The position numbers were made by a program, and so were the translations under genes. Shown piece by piece: positions 34,520 to 43,181 of a stretch of DNA of 64,000 nucleotides (its first letter is position 1; each line of letters starts with the position of its first letter). The notes beneath the pieces are model-generated. The model made no database searches. It was not told the DNA's origin and saw only the letters and a program-made list of their open reading frames with translations. The stretch lies in the NCBI RefSeq assembly GCF_049615385.1, contig NZ_JBMZFL010000001.1; one strand, given 5' to 3'. This DNA comes from Aequoribacter sp049615385. GTDB taxonomy: Bacteria > Pseudomonadota > Gammaproteobacteria > Pseudomonadales > Halieaceae.

Positions 34520-35307
34520 TGCGAATTGTCCTTGGTGCCATTCTGACGTTGATTCTCGCAGGTTGTGTCACCACCAACGAGACCGTATTCACGAACAAGG
34601 AAGTGCCAGATGTCGCGCTCAAGCGGCGGGTCGAGCTGGCACGTGCTTATATCGGTCAGGGCAATTGGGAAAACGCTAAACGCAACTTAAAGCTGGCCGC
34701 CGACATTGACCCCAACAACGCCGAAGTGTACGAAGCCTTTGCGCTAGTGTATCAATCTACGGGCGAGTTTGAAGCCGCTGAGTCGAATTTTCGTAAGGCC
34801 CTTGTTCTCGATAAATCGTTGTCGCGTGCTCGCAATAATTTTGCAGCGTTTTTGTTTGGACAACAGCGGTTTGCTGAAGCTGAAGTGGAGTTGGAGCTGG
34901 TAGTACGAGATACCCTATATAGCGGTCGTCCACAGGCGTTTACGAATTTGGGCTTATGTCGAGCACGCCTCGGTAAAATTGAGCCAGCGATAGAAGCCTT
35001 AGAACGTGCCCTGACAATGGAGCTACGCAATCCTCTAGCGCTTCTCACATTAGCGCAGCTCTATCTGGAACAACGCGATTACCTCAATGGTCAGAGTTAT
35101 TATTCATCTTATCGCAAATTGGTCAGGACTCAGCCAGCGGCAGGTTTGTGGACTGGTATTCGCCTTGCCAAAGCCTTGCAGTTGCAAGATGAGCAAGCGA
35201 GCCTAGAACTTGCGCTACAAAATTTATATCCAGATTCGCCTGAAGCTAAAGCCATGCGGGAACAGCGCACGGTACAGAGGCCAAATGGGGTTGGGAGTAG
35301 TAACTAA
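34519..35307 (+). CDS. pilF: Type IV pilus biogenesis lipoprotein PilF/PilW, TPR
   Basis: The 262-residue protein begins with a lipoprotein signal ending LILAGC (Cys16). About six tetratricopeptide repeats follow, including RVELARAYIGQGNWENAKRN, AEVYEAFALVYQSTGEFEAAE and AFTNLGLCRARLGKIEPAIE. PilF/PilW is the outer-membrane pilotin that helps the PilQ secretin assemble. The position after rlmN is that of Pseudomonas pilF. No other pilus gene is in the window. Its stop shares a base with the ispG ATG; rodZ, which normally stands between them, is absent. Confidence 0.9.
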   Translation: MRIVLGAILTLILAGCVTTNETVFTNKEVPDVALKRRVELARAYIGQGNWENAKRNLKLAADIDPNNAEVYEAFALVYQSTGEFEAAESNFRKALVLDKSLSRARNNFAAFLFGQQRFAEAEVELELVVRDTLYSGRPQAFTNLGLCRARLGKIEPAIEALERALTMELRNPLALLTLAQLYLEQRDYLNGQSYYSSYRKLVRTQPAAGLWTGIRLAKALQLQDEQASLELALQNLYPDSPEAKAMREQRTVQRPNGVGSSN

Positions 35308-36431
35308 TGCATGCACCAAGTCCAATCATTCGTCGTCAAAGCCGTAAAATTTGGGTCGGCAAAGTGCCCGTTGGCGGGGATGCGCCGATCAGTGTACAGA
35401 GCATGACGAACACCGAGACGTGTGACGTAGACGCCACCGTTGCTCAGATCCAAGCCATTGCAGAGGCGGGTGCTGACATTGTTCGCGTCTCTGTGCCCAG
35501 CATGGACGCCGCGGAGGCCTTTAAACAAATCCGTCAGCGGGTTGACGTGCCCTTGGTTGCGGATATTCACTTTGACCACCAAATCGCTTTAGCCGTTGCG
35601 GAATATGGCGTCGACTGTTTGCGTATTAACCCGGGCAATATCGGGCGAATGGAAAAGGTGCAAGAGGTTATACACTCGGCGCGAGATAAGGGTATCCCCA
35701 TTCGCATTGGCGTAAACGCTGGGTCGCTGGGCAAAGAGTTGCAGCGCAAGTATGGCGAGCCCACTGCCGAGGCTTTGGTTGAGTCGGCCATGAACCACGT
35801 CGAGCTGCTGGACCGGTTTAACTACCCAGATTTTAAGGTCAGCGTCAAAGCCTCCGACGTATTTATGGCCGTGGACGCGTATCGCCTGCTCGCAAAAAAA
35901 ATCGATCAGCCTCTGCACTTGGGCATTACCGAGGCAGGCGGCTTCCGCAACGGTACGGTGAAGTCAGCGATTGGCTTAGGCTTGTTATTGATGGAAGGCA
36001 TTGGTGACACGATACGTATTTCGCTCGCCGCCGACCCCGTGCAAGAAGTCAAGGTGGGGTTTGACATTCTTAAGAGTCTTAAACTTCGCAGTAATGGCAT
36101 TAACTTTATTGCCTGCCCGAGCTGCTCACGCCAAAACTTCGACGTCATAGCGACGATGAACGAGCTAGAGATGCGGCTTGAAGATATACGGCAACCCATG
36201 GATGTCGCCATTATCGGTTGCGTGGTGAACGGGCCAGGCGAGGCACGAGAAGCCGACGTGGGCTTGACTGGCGCTAGCCCCAACAATCTGATTTATTTAG
36301 ATGGCAAGCCCAATCATAAAATCGACAATAAAGATTTCGTCGACCACTTGGAAGAGGTTATCCGAACCAAGGCGAGCGAGTTGGCACAGAGCGCGGCCGC
36401 AGCTGACGCCAATATCATTGCAAAGAATTAG
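35307..36431 (+). CDS. ispG: 4-hydroxy-3-methylbut-2-enyl diphosphate synthase IspG
   Basis: A 374-residue Fe-S enzyme of the MEP isoprenoid pathway that converts methylerythritol cyclodiphosphate to HMBPP. The TIM-barrel part starts with VQSMTNTETCDV. The cluster ligands are the two Cys of CPSCSRQNFDV and the Cys of IGCVVNGPGEAREADVG, which also contains the conserved Glu. GTG or upstream starts are excluded by the TAATG junction with pilF. hisS follows 12 bases later. Confidence 0.96.
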   Translation: MHAPSPIIRRQSRKIWVGKVPVGGDAPISVQSMTNTETCDVDATVAQIQAIAEAGADIVRVSVPSMDAAEAFKQIRQRVDVPLVADIHFDHQIALAVAEYGVDCLRINPGNIGRMEKVQEVIHSARDKGIPIRIGVNAGSLGKELQRKYGEPTAEALVESAMNHVELLDRFNYPDFKVSVKASDVFMAVDAYRLLAKKIDQPLHLGITEAGGFRNGTVKSAIGLGLLLMEGIGDTIRISLAADPVQEVKVGFDILKSLKLRSNGINFIACPSCSRQNFDVIATMNELEMRLEDIRQPMDVAIIGCVVNGPGEAREADVGLTGASPNNLIYLDGKPNHKIDNKDFVDHLEEVIRTKASELAQSAAAADANIIAKN

Positions 36432-36443
36432 TAGGTAAATCTT

Positions 36444-37718
36444 ATGAAAACCCTGCAAGCCATTCGCGGCATGCCAGACATTTTGCCTGTGGATACTGAG
36501 TCCTGGCAGTGGCTGGAGCAAAAGGTTCGGAACTTGGTGCAATCCTATGGCTACCAAGAAATTCGCATGCCGATTTTGGAGTCGACCCATCTGTTCGCGC
36601 GCTCTATTGGTGAAGTCACCGACATTGTAGAAAAAGAAATGTATACCTTTGCCGACCGCAATGGTGATTCGTTGACTTTGCGGCCGGAGGGAACGGCCGG
36701 TTGTGTTCGTGCAGCCATTCAAAATAATTTGATATCGACGCCGCAACGGCTTTGGTATCAGGGCCCTATGTTTCGGCACGAGCGCCCCCAAAAGGGTCGT
36801 TTGCGACAATTCCAACAAATTGGATTGGAAGTTTTTGGCGTCGCCACACCTGATGCCGATGCTGAACTAATTGCGCTGAGCGCGCGCTTGTGGCGCGATT
36901 TGGGTGTCGCAGATGTTGTTGAACTCCAGCTCAACAGTATTGGTAGCCTTGAAGCTCGAGCGACCTATAAGGCGGCACTGGTAGAGTATTTGAGCAAATA
37001 CCAAGCGGATCTCGACGAGGACAGTCAGCGTCGTTTACAGACAAATCCCTTACGCATCTTAGACAGTAAAAATGCAGGGACTCAGGAGTTACTGAACAAT
37101 GCGCCCGATCTGCACGATTTCCTAGATGACGAGTCTGCCAATGACTTTACTAGACTCAAAGCCCTGCTGGACAGTGTCGGGGTGCACTACAGAGTGAACC
37201 CTAAACTCGTGCGCGGCTTAGATTACTACAACAAGACGGTATTTGAGTGGGTGACCACCGAGTTAGGTGCTCAGGGAACGATCTGTGCGGGTGGGCGCTA
37301 CGACGGTTTGGTGGCTCAGTTGGGCGGGAAAACGACACCCGGTGTGGGATTTGCGATGGGCCTAGAGCGAGTGCTGTTACTGCTTGCAGCTCAAGGTGTC
37401 ACAGCGCCACGTGTCGCGCCGCTTGCCTTTGGGGTTGGTGTGGGCGAAGCGGGCGAGAAAGCTTGCTTTGCGGGGATCGAGGCCCTGCGTAATGATCTAC
37501 CGCAGCATGATATCCGCCTGAATACCGGTGGCGGCAGTTTCAAAGCACAAATGAAGCGCGCTGATAAATCCGGAGCTAAAGTTGCATTGATCTGGGGTGA
37601 ATCCGAAGCCGAAAACGATACGGTAACCCTTAAGTTTCTGCGCGATGATGAACCTCAGAAAACTGTGGCAAGTGCATTGCTCACACAAGAACTCGAACGA
37701 ATCAGCAATACCATGTAG
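36444..37718 (+). CDS. hisS: Histidine-tRNA ligase
   Basis: The 424-residue class II synthetase charges tRNA-His. Motif 1 is around GYQEIRMPILESTHLFARSIG. Motif 2 is MFRHERPQKGRLRQFQQIGLEVFG, and motif 3 is GVGFAMGLERVLLL. The histidine loops are VRGLDYYNKTVFEW and AQGTICAGGRYDGLV. The C-terminal anticodon domain is complete. It lies in the usual ispG-hisS-yfgM order. Confidence 0.97.
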   Translation: MKTLQAIRGMPDILPVDTESWQWLEQKVRNLVQSYGYQEIRMPILESTHLFARSIGEVTDIVEKEMYTFADRNGDSLTLRPEGTAGCVRAAIQNNLISTPQRLWYQGPMFRHERPQKGRLRQFQQIGLEVFGVATPDADAELIALSARLWRDLGVADVVELQLNSIGSLEARATYKAALVEYLSKYQADLDEDSQRRLQTNPLRILDSKNAGTQELLNNAPDLHDFLDDESANDFTRLKALLDSVGVHYRVNPKLVRGLDYYNKTVFEWVTTELGAQGTICAGGRYDGLVAQLGGKTTPGVGFAMGLERVLLLLAAQGVTAPRVAPLAFGVGVGEAGEKACFAGIEALRNDLPQHDIRLNTGGGSFKAQMKRADKSGAKVALIWGESEAENDTVTLKFLRDDEPQKTVASALLTQELERISNTM

Positions 37719-37758
37719 AGTAGCGGCCTGAGCCGCAAACACGCGAAAAGGAAAAACA

Positions 37759-38442
37759 GTGGACGCTTACAGAACGGAAGAAGAACAAGTAGAAGCTATC
37801 AAACGATGGTGGAGTGAGAACGGCAAGGGCGTAATCGCGGCGGTCGTTATTGGGGTTTTGGGAAGTGTCGGCTGGCAGAGTTGGCAAGATCGACAGGTCA
37901 GCCAAGCCGAAGCGGCTTCTGGGGTCTATCAAGAGCTTCTGGCTTTGAGTGCTCAGGAGCTCAGTAGCGACGCTGATAAGGTTCGCCTCGATGAGTTGAC
38001 CGCGACACTAACAGAAGATTACGCGGGAACCGGTTACGCTCGACTGGGCCAACTGCTGCAGGTTTCGGCTTGGGTGTCGCAGGGTCGCGCAGAGGACGCC
38101 TTGGCCGCTTTGCAGGCTTTGGAGTCAAGCGTGGCAGATGATGTGGCGATGTACCCGATCGTGAAACTGCGTCGAGCGCGCTTACAAGCCTCTTTAGGTG
38201 ATACTGAGCAAGCTTTGCAGGCACTGACTTCTTTGGAAACGAGTGCTGTCGCTGCAGCCGTATGGCAGGCTAAAGCTGACATTTATATTGTGCAAGAACA
38301 GTATGCGCTGGCTGCCGAAGCCCTGTCTTTGGCTCTTGTCGCTGACGAAAGCGGCGACCTTCGATCTGATCTCGAAACTAAGTTGGCTTTTGTGAATGCG
38401 CGTCGAGATAGCAACGCCAGTCCAGTCGCAAGCGGAGAGTAA
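37759..38442 (+). CDS. yfgM: YfgM family ancillary SecYEG translocon protein, TPR
   Basis: A GTG start at 37759 is preceded by AAAAGGAAAA and gives the family N-terminus MDAYRTEEEQVEAIKRWWSENGK. One membrane helix (about 25-43, GVIAAVVIGVLGSVGWQSW) anchors a 180-residue periplasmic helical region with TPR-like repeats. In E. coli, YfgM sits at the SecYEG translocon with PpiD and aids transfer to periplasmic chaperones. Here it precedes bamB by two bases between stop and start, the usual neighbour. Confidence 0.9.
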   Translation: MDAYRTEEEQVEAIKRWWSENGKGVIAAVVIGVLGSVGWQSWQDRQVSQAEAASGVYQELLALSAQELSSDADKVRLDELTATLTEDYAGTGYARLGQLLQVSAWVSQGRAEDALAALQALESSVADDVAMYPIVKLRRARLQASLGDTEQALQALTSLETSAVAAAVWQAKADIYIVQEQYALAAEALSLALVADESGDLRSDLETKLAFVNARRDSNASPVASGE

Positions 38443-38444
38443 CC

Positions 38445-39617
38445 ATGTTTTTGATATTAAGACGCGGTATTGCCATTGCTTTACTCCTCACCACCACCGG
38501 TTGTTCGACCCTATCAGGCTGGTTCTCGCTCGATGATGAAGAGGTAAATCAACCCGCCGAACTTCAAAAATTCACTGAGGCGGTCAGGCTCAAAAAGCTG
38601 TGGAGCGAAAGCGTTGGCAATGGCCAGGGTGATGGTCTCTATCGTTTAATGCCGGCTATTCAGGGCGATCAGATTTACGCGGCATCCAACGAGGGTGAGA
38701 TTGTAGCCTTGCAGTTAAGTTCGGGTAAACGCATTTGGCGGCAGGCCTTGGACCAGAGCGTCTCTGGTGGTGTTGGCGTCAGTGGTGATCGTTTGTTTGT
38801 TGGTACCTCTGAGGGACAAGTGTTGGCCCTAGACGCGGGCAATGGATCGGTGCTCTGGCGTCAGACCTTGCGCGGAGAGGTGCTTTCAGCACCGCAGTCT
38901 GATGGCCGCGTAGTCGTGGTTCAAACCTACGACGGACGCGCCCAAGGATTAGACGCTAAGACTGGCGATTTGCTGTGGACTTATGACAGTAACGTGCCCG
39001 TCCTGACAATTCGGGGTACGTCAACACCCATTCTCCGCGACGGTAATGCCTATGTAGGCTTTGCGAATGGTCGCGTGGTGGCATTTGATGTCGAGAAAGG
39101 CACTGTTGAGTGGGAATTACGCGTGGCTATTGCGCAAGGCCGGTCCGAAATAGAGCGTATGGTGGACATCGACGGTGCCTTGGAAATCATCGGTAACGAG
39201 CTCTACGCGGCGGGTTACCAGGGATATCTAGTCGCGGCGGATGTGCGGACTGGGCGCAAGCTCTGGCAGCAGGAAGTCTCGACAGTCAGTGGCGTGTCCC
39301 AGGGGTTCAGTAACGTTTATGTATCTGATCAGGACGGCACTGTGTCGGCTTATTATCGTAATGGCCAAGGATTGCGCTGGGCTCAAAGCGATTTATCGTA
39401 TCGCGCTCCAACCAAGCCAGTGCCCGTAGCGAGCTACTTAGCTTTCACAGATTTTGATGGCGTGCTTCATTTGCTTTCGCAGGTCGATGGTCGCTTTGTG
39501 GGACGCGATAAAATAGGCGCTGCGGCACGTGCAGATATTATTAGCCAAGGTAATCGTTTCTTCGTCTTTACCGACAAGGGAAAGCTGATTGCCTATGAGG
39601 TCAGCGCCAAGGACTAA
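38445..39617 (+). CDS. bamB: Outer-membrane protein assembly lipoprotein BamB
   Basis: The 390-residue protein has a lipoprotein signal ending TTTGC (Cys20) and an eight-bladed PQQ-like beta-propeller. Repeated blade ends of the type W(R/E/Q)-x-L appear, e.g. GKRIWRQAL, GSVLWRQTL, GDLLWTYDS, GTVEWELRV and GRKLWQQEV. BamB helps BamA insert beta-barrel proteins into the outer membrane. It lies between yfgM and der, the classic position. Confidence 0.95.
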   Translation: MFLILRRGIAIALLLTTTGCSTLSGWFSLDDEEVNQPAELQKFTEAVRLKKLWSESVGNGQGDGLYRLMPAIQGDQIYAASNEGEIVALQLSSGKRIWRQALDQSVSGGVGVSGDRLFVGTSEGQVLALDAGNGSVLWRQTLRGEVLSAPQSDGRVVVVQTYDGRAQGLDAKTGDLLWTYDSNVPVLTIRGTSTPILRDGNAYVGFANGRVVAFDVEKGTVEWELRVAIAQGRSEIERMVDIDGALEIIGNELYAAGYQGYLVAADVRTGRKLWQQEVSTVSGVSQGFSNVYVSDQDGTVSAYYRNGQGLRWAQSDLSYRAPTKPVPVASYLAFTDFDGVLHLLSQVDGRFVGRDKIGAAARADIISQGNRFFVFTDKGKLIAYEVSAKD

Positions 39618-39620
39618 TCC

Positions 39621-41012
39621 ATGAAACCGGTCATTGCCCTAATGGGGCGCCCTAATGTCGGTAAGTCGACCTTATTTAATCAGTTGACACGATCGCGCGA
39701 TGCCTTGGTAGCCGACTTCTCGGGGCTGACGCGTGACCGAAAATACGGTGAGGGCAAAGTCGGTGAACGGCCCTATGTCGTTATCGATACTGGCGGTATC
39801 ACTGGCGATGAGAATGGCATTGATCTACCCATGGCGCAGCAGTCTATGGCAGCGGCTGATGAGGCGGATATTGTCTTACTGATAGTAGACGCTCGCGCCG
39901 GCTTAACGGGCGTCGACCACGAGTTGGTCAGTCTGTTGCGGCGTCAAAGTATTCCGTTTCATGTGGTCGTGAACAAAATAGACGGCATGAATAGCGATAC
40001 CGCCATAAGTGACTTTTACTCTCTAGGTATTGATCCTTTGTATCGAATTGCCGCATCTCATAATAGAGGTGTACGGTCGATGATCGAAGAGGTCCTGGCA
40101 CCTTTTCCAGAGGAAGAAGCCACCTTAGAAGAGCAGGAGCACGGCATAAAAGTCGCCATCGTTGGCAGGCCGAATGTGGGTAAGTCAACCCTCGTCAATA
40201 GAATGCTCGGTGAAGAGCGCGTTGTTGTTTACGATCACCCAGGCACGACTCGTGACAGCGTCTATATCGATTTTGAGCGCGAGGGCGAACATTACACGCT
40301 GATCGACACCGCAGGTGTACGACGTCGTAAAAATATTAAAGAAAGTGTCGAGAAATTCTCAATCGTAAAAACCTTGAAAGCCATCGATGATAGCAACGTG
40401 GTTTTACTTTTGATGGATGCACACGAGGGCATTGTCGACCAAGATATGCATTTGCTTGGGCATTGTATCGAAGCTGGACGTGCCCTAGTGGTGGTTGTTA
40501 ACAAGTGGGATGGTCTTGATGAATACCAGAGAGATCGTATCAAGGACTCGATATCGCGGCGCCTAAAATTTGTTGAATTCGCGCAGATGCACTTCATCTC
40601 GGCCTTACACGGTAGTGGCGTCGGTCATCTTTATCAAGCGATTCATACGGCTTATTTGGCGGCGACTCAGAAACTGAGCACGAATTATTTAACCCGTATT
40701 TTGGAAGGAGCGGTGTCGGATCATCCGCCCCCCATGGTGAATGGTCGCCGGATTAAGCTACGCTATGCCCATGCGGGTGGCCAGAATCCTCCGCGTATCG
40801 TTGTGCATGGTAATCAGACGACCAAAGTGCCTGCATCTTATGAGCGCTATTTGGAGAACGTGTATCGGCGAGAATTAGGTATCGAGGGAACGCCGATCAA
40901 AATCGAATTTCGGACTACCGAAAACCCTTACGCGGGTCGTAAAAACAAACTGACGCAGCGTCAAATTACCCAAAAACGCCGCTTAATGGCCCATGTTAAA
41001 AAGAAGAAGTAA
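39621..41012 (+). CDS. der: Ribosome biogenesis GTPase Der (EngA)
   Basis: The 463-residue protein has two tandem GTPase domains and a C-terminal KH-like domain, a plan unique to Der. Walker A/G1 motifs GRPNVGKST occur at residues 8-16 and again near 182. The G3 motifs are DTGG and DTAG, and the G4 motifs are NKID and NKWD. The KH-like part holds RIKLRYAHAGGQNPPRIVVHGNQ. It matures the 50S subunit. It closes the ndk-to-der housekeeping block. Confidence 0.97.
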   Translation: MKPVIALMGRPNVGKSTLFNQLTRSRDALVADFSGLTRDRKYGEGKVGERPYVVIDTGGITGDENGIDLPMAQQSMAAADEADIVLLIVDARAGLTGVDHELVSLLRRQSIPFHVVVNKIDGMNSDTAISDFYSLGIDPLYRIAASHNRGVRSMIEEVLAPFPEEEATLEEQEHGIKVAIVGRPNVGKSTLVNRMLGEERVVVYDHPGTTRDSVYIDFEREGEHYTLIDTAGVRRRKNIKESVEKFSIVKTLKAIDDSNVVLLLMDAHEGIVDQDMHLLGHCIEAGRALVVVVNKWDGLDEYQRDRIKDSISRRLKFVEFAQMHFISALHGSGVGHLYQAIHTAYLAATQKLSTNYLTRILEGAVSDHPPPMVNGRRIKLRYAHAGGQNPPRIVVHGNQTTKVPASYERYLENVYRRELGIEGTPIKIEFRTTENPYAGRKNKLTQRQITQKRRLMAHVKKKK

Positions 41013-41090
41013 GCGTTTGGGCTAATGTTTCACTCGGCTGGGCGGCCCATTCGCTCAGTTCATCGACTGCATCTCGCTGTCTCCTTGCAC

Positions 41091-41114
41091 GCTGTTATAG
41101 TTCCGCATAACAGC
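41091..41114 (+). promoter_or_regulatory. Palindromic operator overlapping an extended -10 promoter
   Basis: GCTGTTAT (41091-41098) and ATAACAGC (41107-41114) are perfect inverted arms around an 8-base centre. The left arm runs into TGTTATAGT (41093-41101), an extended -10 box (TGnTATAnT). A bound protein here would block transcription of the operon starting at 41131, which itself encodes a YtrA-type GntR repressor. Autoregulation is the natural reading. A ribosome-binding site AAGGAG follows at 41119-41124. Confidence 0.6.
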
Positions 41115-41130
41115 CATCAAGGAGCCACTC

Positions 41131-41949
41131 ATGCGAGTCATTCAAGTTATCGTACTCTGCAGCATCGTCTTGCTAAGCACGGACGAGTCTCGTGCTGCAG
41201 AGATTGTGACACATACTTATCAAATTCAAGACTTCAACCGCGTCGTGTTAAGTGGGCATCATGAGCTTGAACTGAGTCTTGGCGCTTACTCTGTTCAGGT
41301 CCAAGGCATGCAAGCTGGCGATACCTTGATCTCACAAGACGACAACACCCTATTTTTGGGGAAGTCTCAGCAAGGTCTTGACTACGACGAGCCGGTGAAG
41401 TTTAGAGTCAGCCTTCCTGAGCTTGAAAGAGTGACGTTAAGGGGTAGTGGGCGAGTATTCGTGCGCCCCATAAAGACCAACGCGGCACTGAACTTTGAAC
41501 TGCAGGGTTCTGGCTCTGTGTATCTGCACGATGGTGAATTTTCCGCTCTCACCGTCGTGCTTGGTGGCTCGGGTGATATTGATGCCACTGCACTAGCTGT
41601 TAACCGGCTTGTGGCAAATATTGCCGGTTCGGGGTCGATTCAAATTGGCACCTTGAATGCTGGCTCAACCATGGTGTCGATTGGCGGTTCCGGGGATTTT
41701 AGCGTAATTGATGAGTGCTCGATCGACGAGGACGTAACGGTCAATATTGCCGGCAGCGGGGATTTCAACGGCGAGACATGTGCCGTTGATGCGACTAGCG
41801 CAAACATTATTGGTAGTGGTGACGTTCGCATCGGCTCAACGGGTCGAGTGAACGCCAATATTGTTGGATCAGGCAACGTCTATTACCGAGCTGCAGACAC
41901 TACGTCAGCGTCGATCCTAGGCTCTGGTGAACTCAAGAAGATAGATTAA
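41131..41949 (+). CDS. Exported head-GIN domain protein (DUF2807)
   Basis: The 272-residue protein has a Sec signal (cleavage near SRA, about residue 23) and then a DUF2807/GIN domain. This is a right-handed beta-helix recognised by regularly spaced G-S-G turns: RGSGRVFV, LQGSGSVYL, LGGSGDID, IAGSGSIQI, IGGSGDFSV, IAGSGDFNG, IIGSGDVRI, IVGSGNVYY and ILGSGELKK. Such proteins are periplasmic or surface proteins of unknown job. It is the first gene of an operon with a GntR regulator and an ABC exporter, so it may be the envelope component or sensor of that system. Confidence 0.88.
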   Translation: MRVIQVIVLCSIVLLSTDESRAAEIVTHTYQIQDFNRVVLSGHHELELSLGAYSVQVQGMQAGDTLISQDDNTLFLGKSQQGLDYDEPVKFRVSLPELERVTLRGSGRVFVRPIKTNAALNFELQGSGSVYLHDGEFSALTVVLGGSGDIDATALAVNRLVANIAGSGSIQIGTLNAGSTMVSIGGSGDFSVIDECSIDEDVTVNIAGSGDFNGETCAVDATSANIIGSGDVRIGSTGRVNANIVGSGNVYYRAADTTSASILGSGELKKID

Positions 41950-41961
41950 GGAGTCAGCATT

Positions 41962-42327
41962 ATGGACTGGCGAGCAGACCAACCCATATACCGCCAAATA
42001 GCTGACGTTATCGCGTCGCGAATTGTCGATGCCTCTTTACGTGAGGGAACGAACATCCCATCCGTTAGACAATTGGCGAGCGATTTTCGAGTCAATCATC
42101 TAACGGTTAATAAGGCGTATCAGTCGCTTATAGAAGACGAGGTGTTGTGCTCTAAACGCGGCGTGGGTGTTTTTGTGTGCGAGGGCGCGCAGGCTAAGCT
42201 GCGAGCATCCCTGCAGCACCATTTTTTTGACATCGAGTTACCCCGAGTTTACGACAAAGCGCTGCGCTTGGGGATTAGTTCGACACAGTTGTGCGACCGT
42301 TTCGCGCAGTGGGAGCAAGAACAATGA
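41962..42327 (+). CDS. GntR-family regulator, YtrA subfamily
   Basis: The 121-residue protein has a winged helix-turn-helix (residues about 5-75: IYRQIADVIASRIVDASLREG, PSVRQLASDFRVNHLTVNKAYQSL). Only a short C-terminal dimerisation tail follows, with no ligand-binding domain. That plan defines the YtrA subfamily, which commonly represses its own ABC-transporter operon. The ABC ATPase gene overlaps its stop (ATGA). The palindrome at 41091-41114 is its most likely operator. Confidence 0.9.
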   Translation: MDWRADQPIYRQIADVIASRIVDASLREGTNIPSVRQLASDFRVNHLTVNKAYQSLIEDEVLCSKRGVGVFVCEGAQAKLRASLQHHFFDIELPRVYDKALRLGISSTQLCDRFAQWEQEQ

Positions 42328-43181
42328 CCAACATAATTGAAGTGAGCAATCTCACAAAGCAGTATCAGGGTAAATATGCAATCAAGTCTTTGGATTGGCG
42401 GGTAGGAGGGGGCAGTATCGTTGGCCTCATAGGTCCGAACGGTGCCGGTAAGACGACCTTGTTGCGAGCCCTGTTAGGGTTGACCCACAGCGAGGGTACG
42501 CTGCAAGTCATGGGAAAGGACCCGCGTACTGAGCGACATCAGCTGATGCAGGACGTCGCTTTTATTGCTGACACGGCTGTGCTACCACGCTGGATGCGGG
42601 TAGATCAGCTAATTTCTTACGTAGAGGGTGTTCAGCCAAAATTTGATCGAGCAAAAGCAGAGCGATTCTTGGATCAAACGTCGGTGGGAGCTAAGGCCCG
42701 AATCGGCACCTTATCAAAGGGTATGATGGTACAGCTGCACTTGGCCCTGACCTTGGCCGTCGATGCTCGGCTGCTGATTCTCGATGAACCTACCTTGGGC
42801 TTGGACATTTTGTATCGAAAGCAGTTTTTCGATCAGCTTCTCAATGATTACTTCGATGCAGAACGCACCATCGTGATATCGACTCACCAGGTCGAAGAGG
42901 TTCAGCACATCCTCACGCACTTTGTATTCTTGAGAAACGGCGAGATGCTCATGAATGCCCCGATGACGGCTCTGGAGGATCGTTTTGTAGAAGTTCACGC
43001 TCTTGGCGAGAATGCCGCGTTGGTCAATCGACTGCGTTATTTTGGCTCACGTCACATCTTGGGCGGACAGGCATTCATCTTCGATTCGGTCCCCAGACAC
43101 GAACTTGAACAATATGGCGCGTGTCATACGCCGGCGATTTCTGATCTCTTTGTGGCTGCTATGGCAGGAGGTGTCCGATGA
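42324..43181 (+). CDS. ABC transporter ATP-binding protein
   Basis: ATG 42324 overlaps the GntR stop by 4 bases and gives 285 residues. Walker A is GPNGAGKTT (about 39-47), the signature is the variant TLSKGMMVQ, Walker B is LLILDEPTLGLD, and the switch His is in ISTHQVEEV. This type pairs with ABC-2 permeases for export or extrusion. The permease gene overlaps its stop by 4 bases. The substrate is unknown; YtrA-regulated transporters often deal with antibiotics or envelope stress. Confidence 0.92.
   Translation: MTNIIEVSNLTKQYQGKYAIKSLDWRVGGGSIVGLIGPNGAGKTTLLRALLGLTHSEGTLQVMGKDPRTERHQLMQDVAFIADTAVLPRWMRVDQLISYVEGVQPKFDRAKAERFLDQTSVGAKARIGTLSKGMMVQLHLALTLAVDARLLILDEPTLGLDILYRKQFFDQLLNDYFDAERTIVISTHQVEEVQHILTHFVFLRNGEMLMNAPMTALEDRFVEVHALGENAALVNRLRYFGSRHILGGQAFIFDSVPRHELEQYGACHTPAISDLFVAAMAGGVR

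Noticed and set aside
41025..41264. A 79-codon frame overlapping the start of the GIN-domain gene
   Set aside because: It spans the operator, promoter and ribosome-binding site of that gene and has no protein-like pattern.
41210..41940. Repeated GGTTC/GGATC-GGC-type DNA motifs, first taken as a repeat array
   Set aside because: They encode the regular G-S-G turns of the GIN beta-helix and are not equal-spaced identical DNA repeats, so this is not a CRISPR or satellite.
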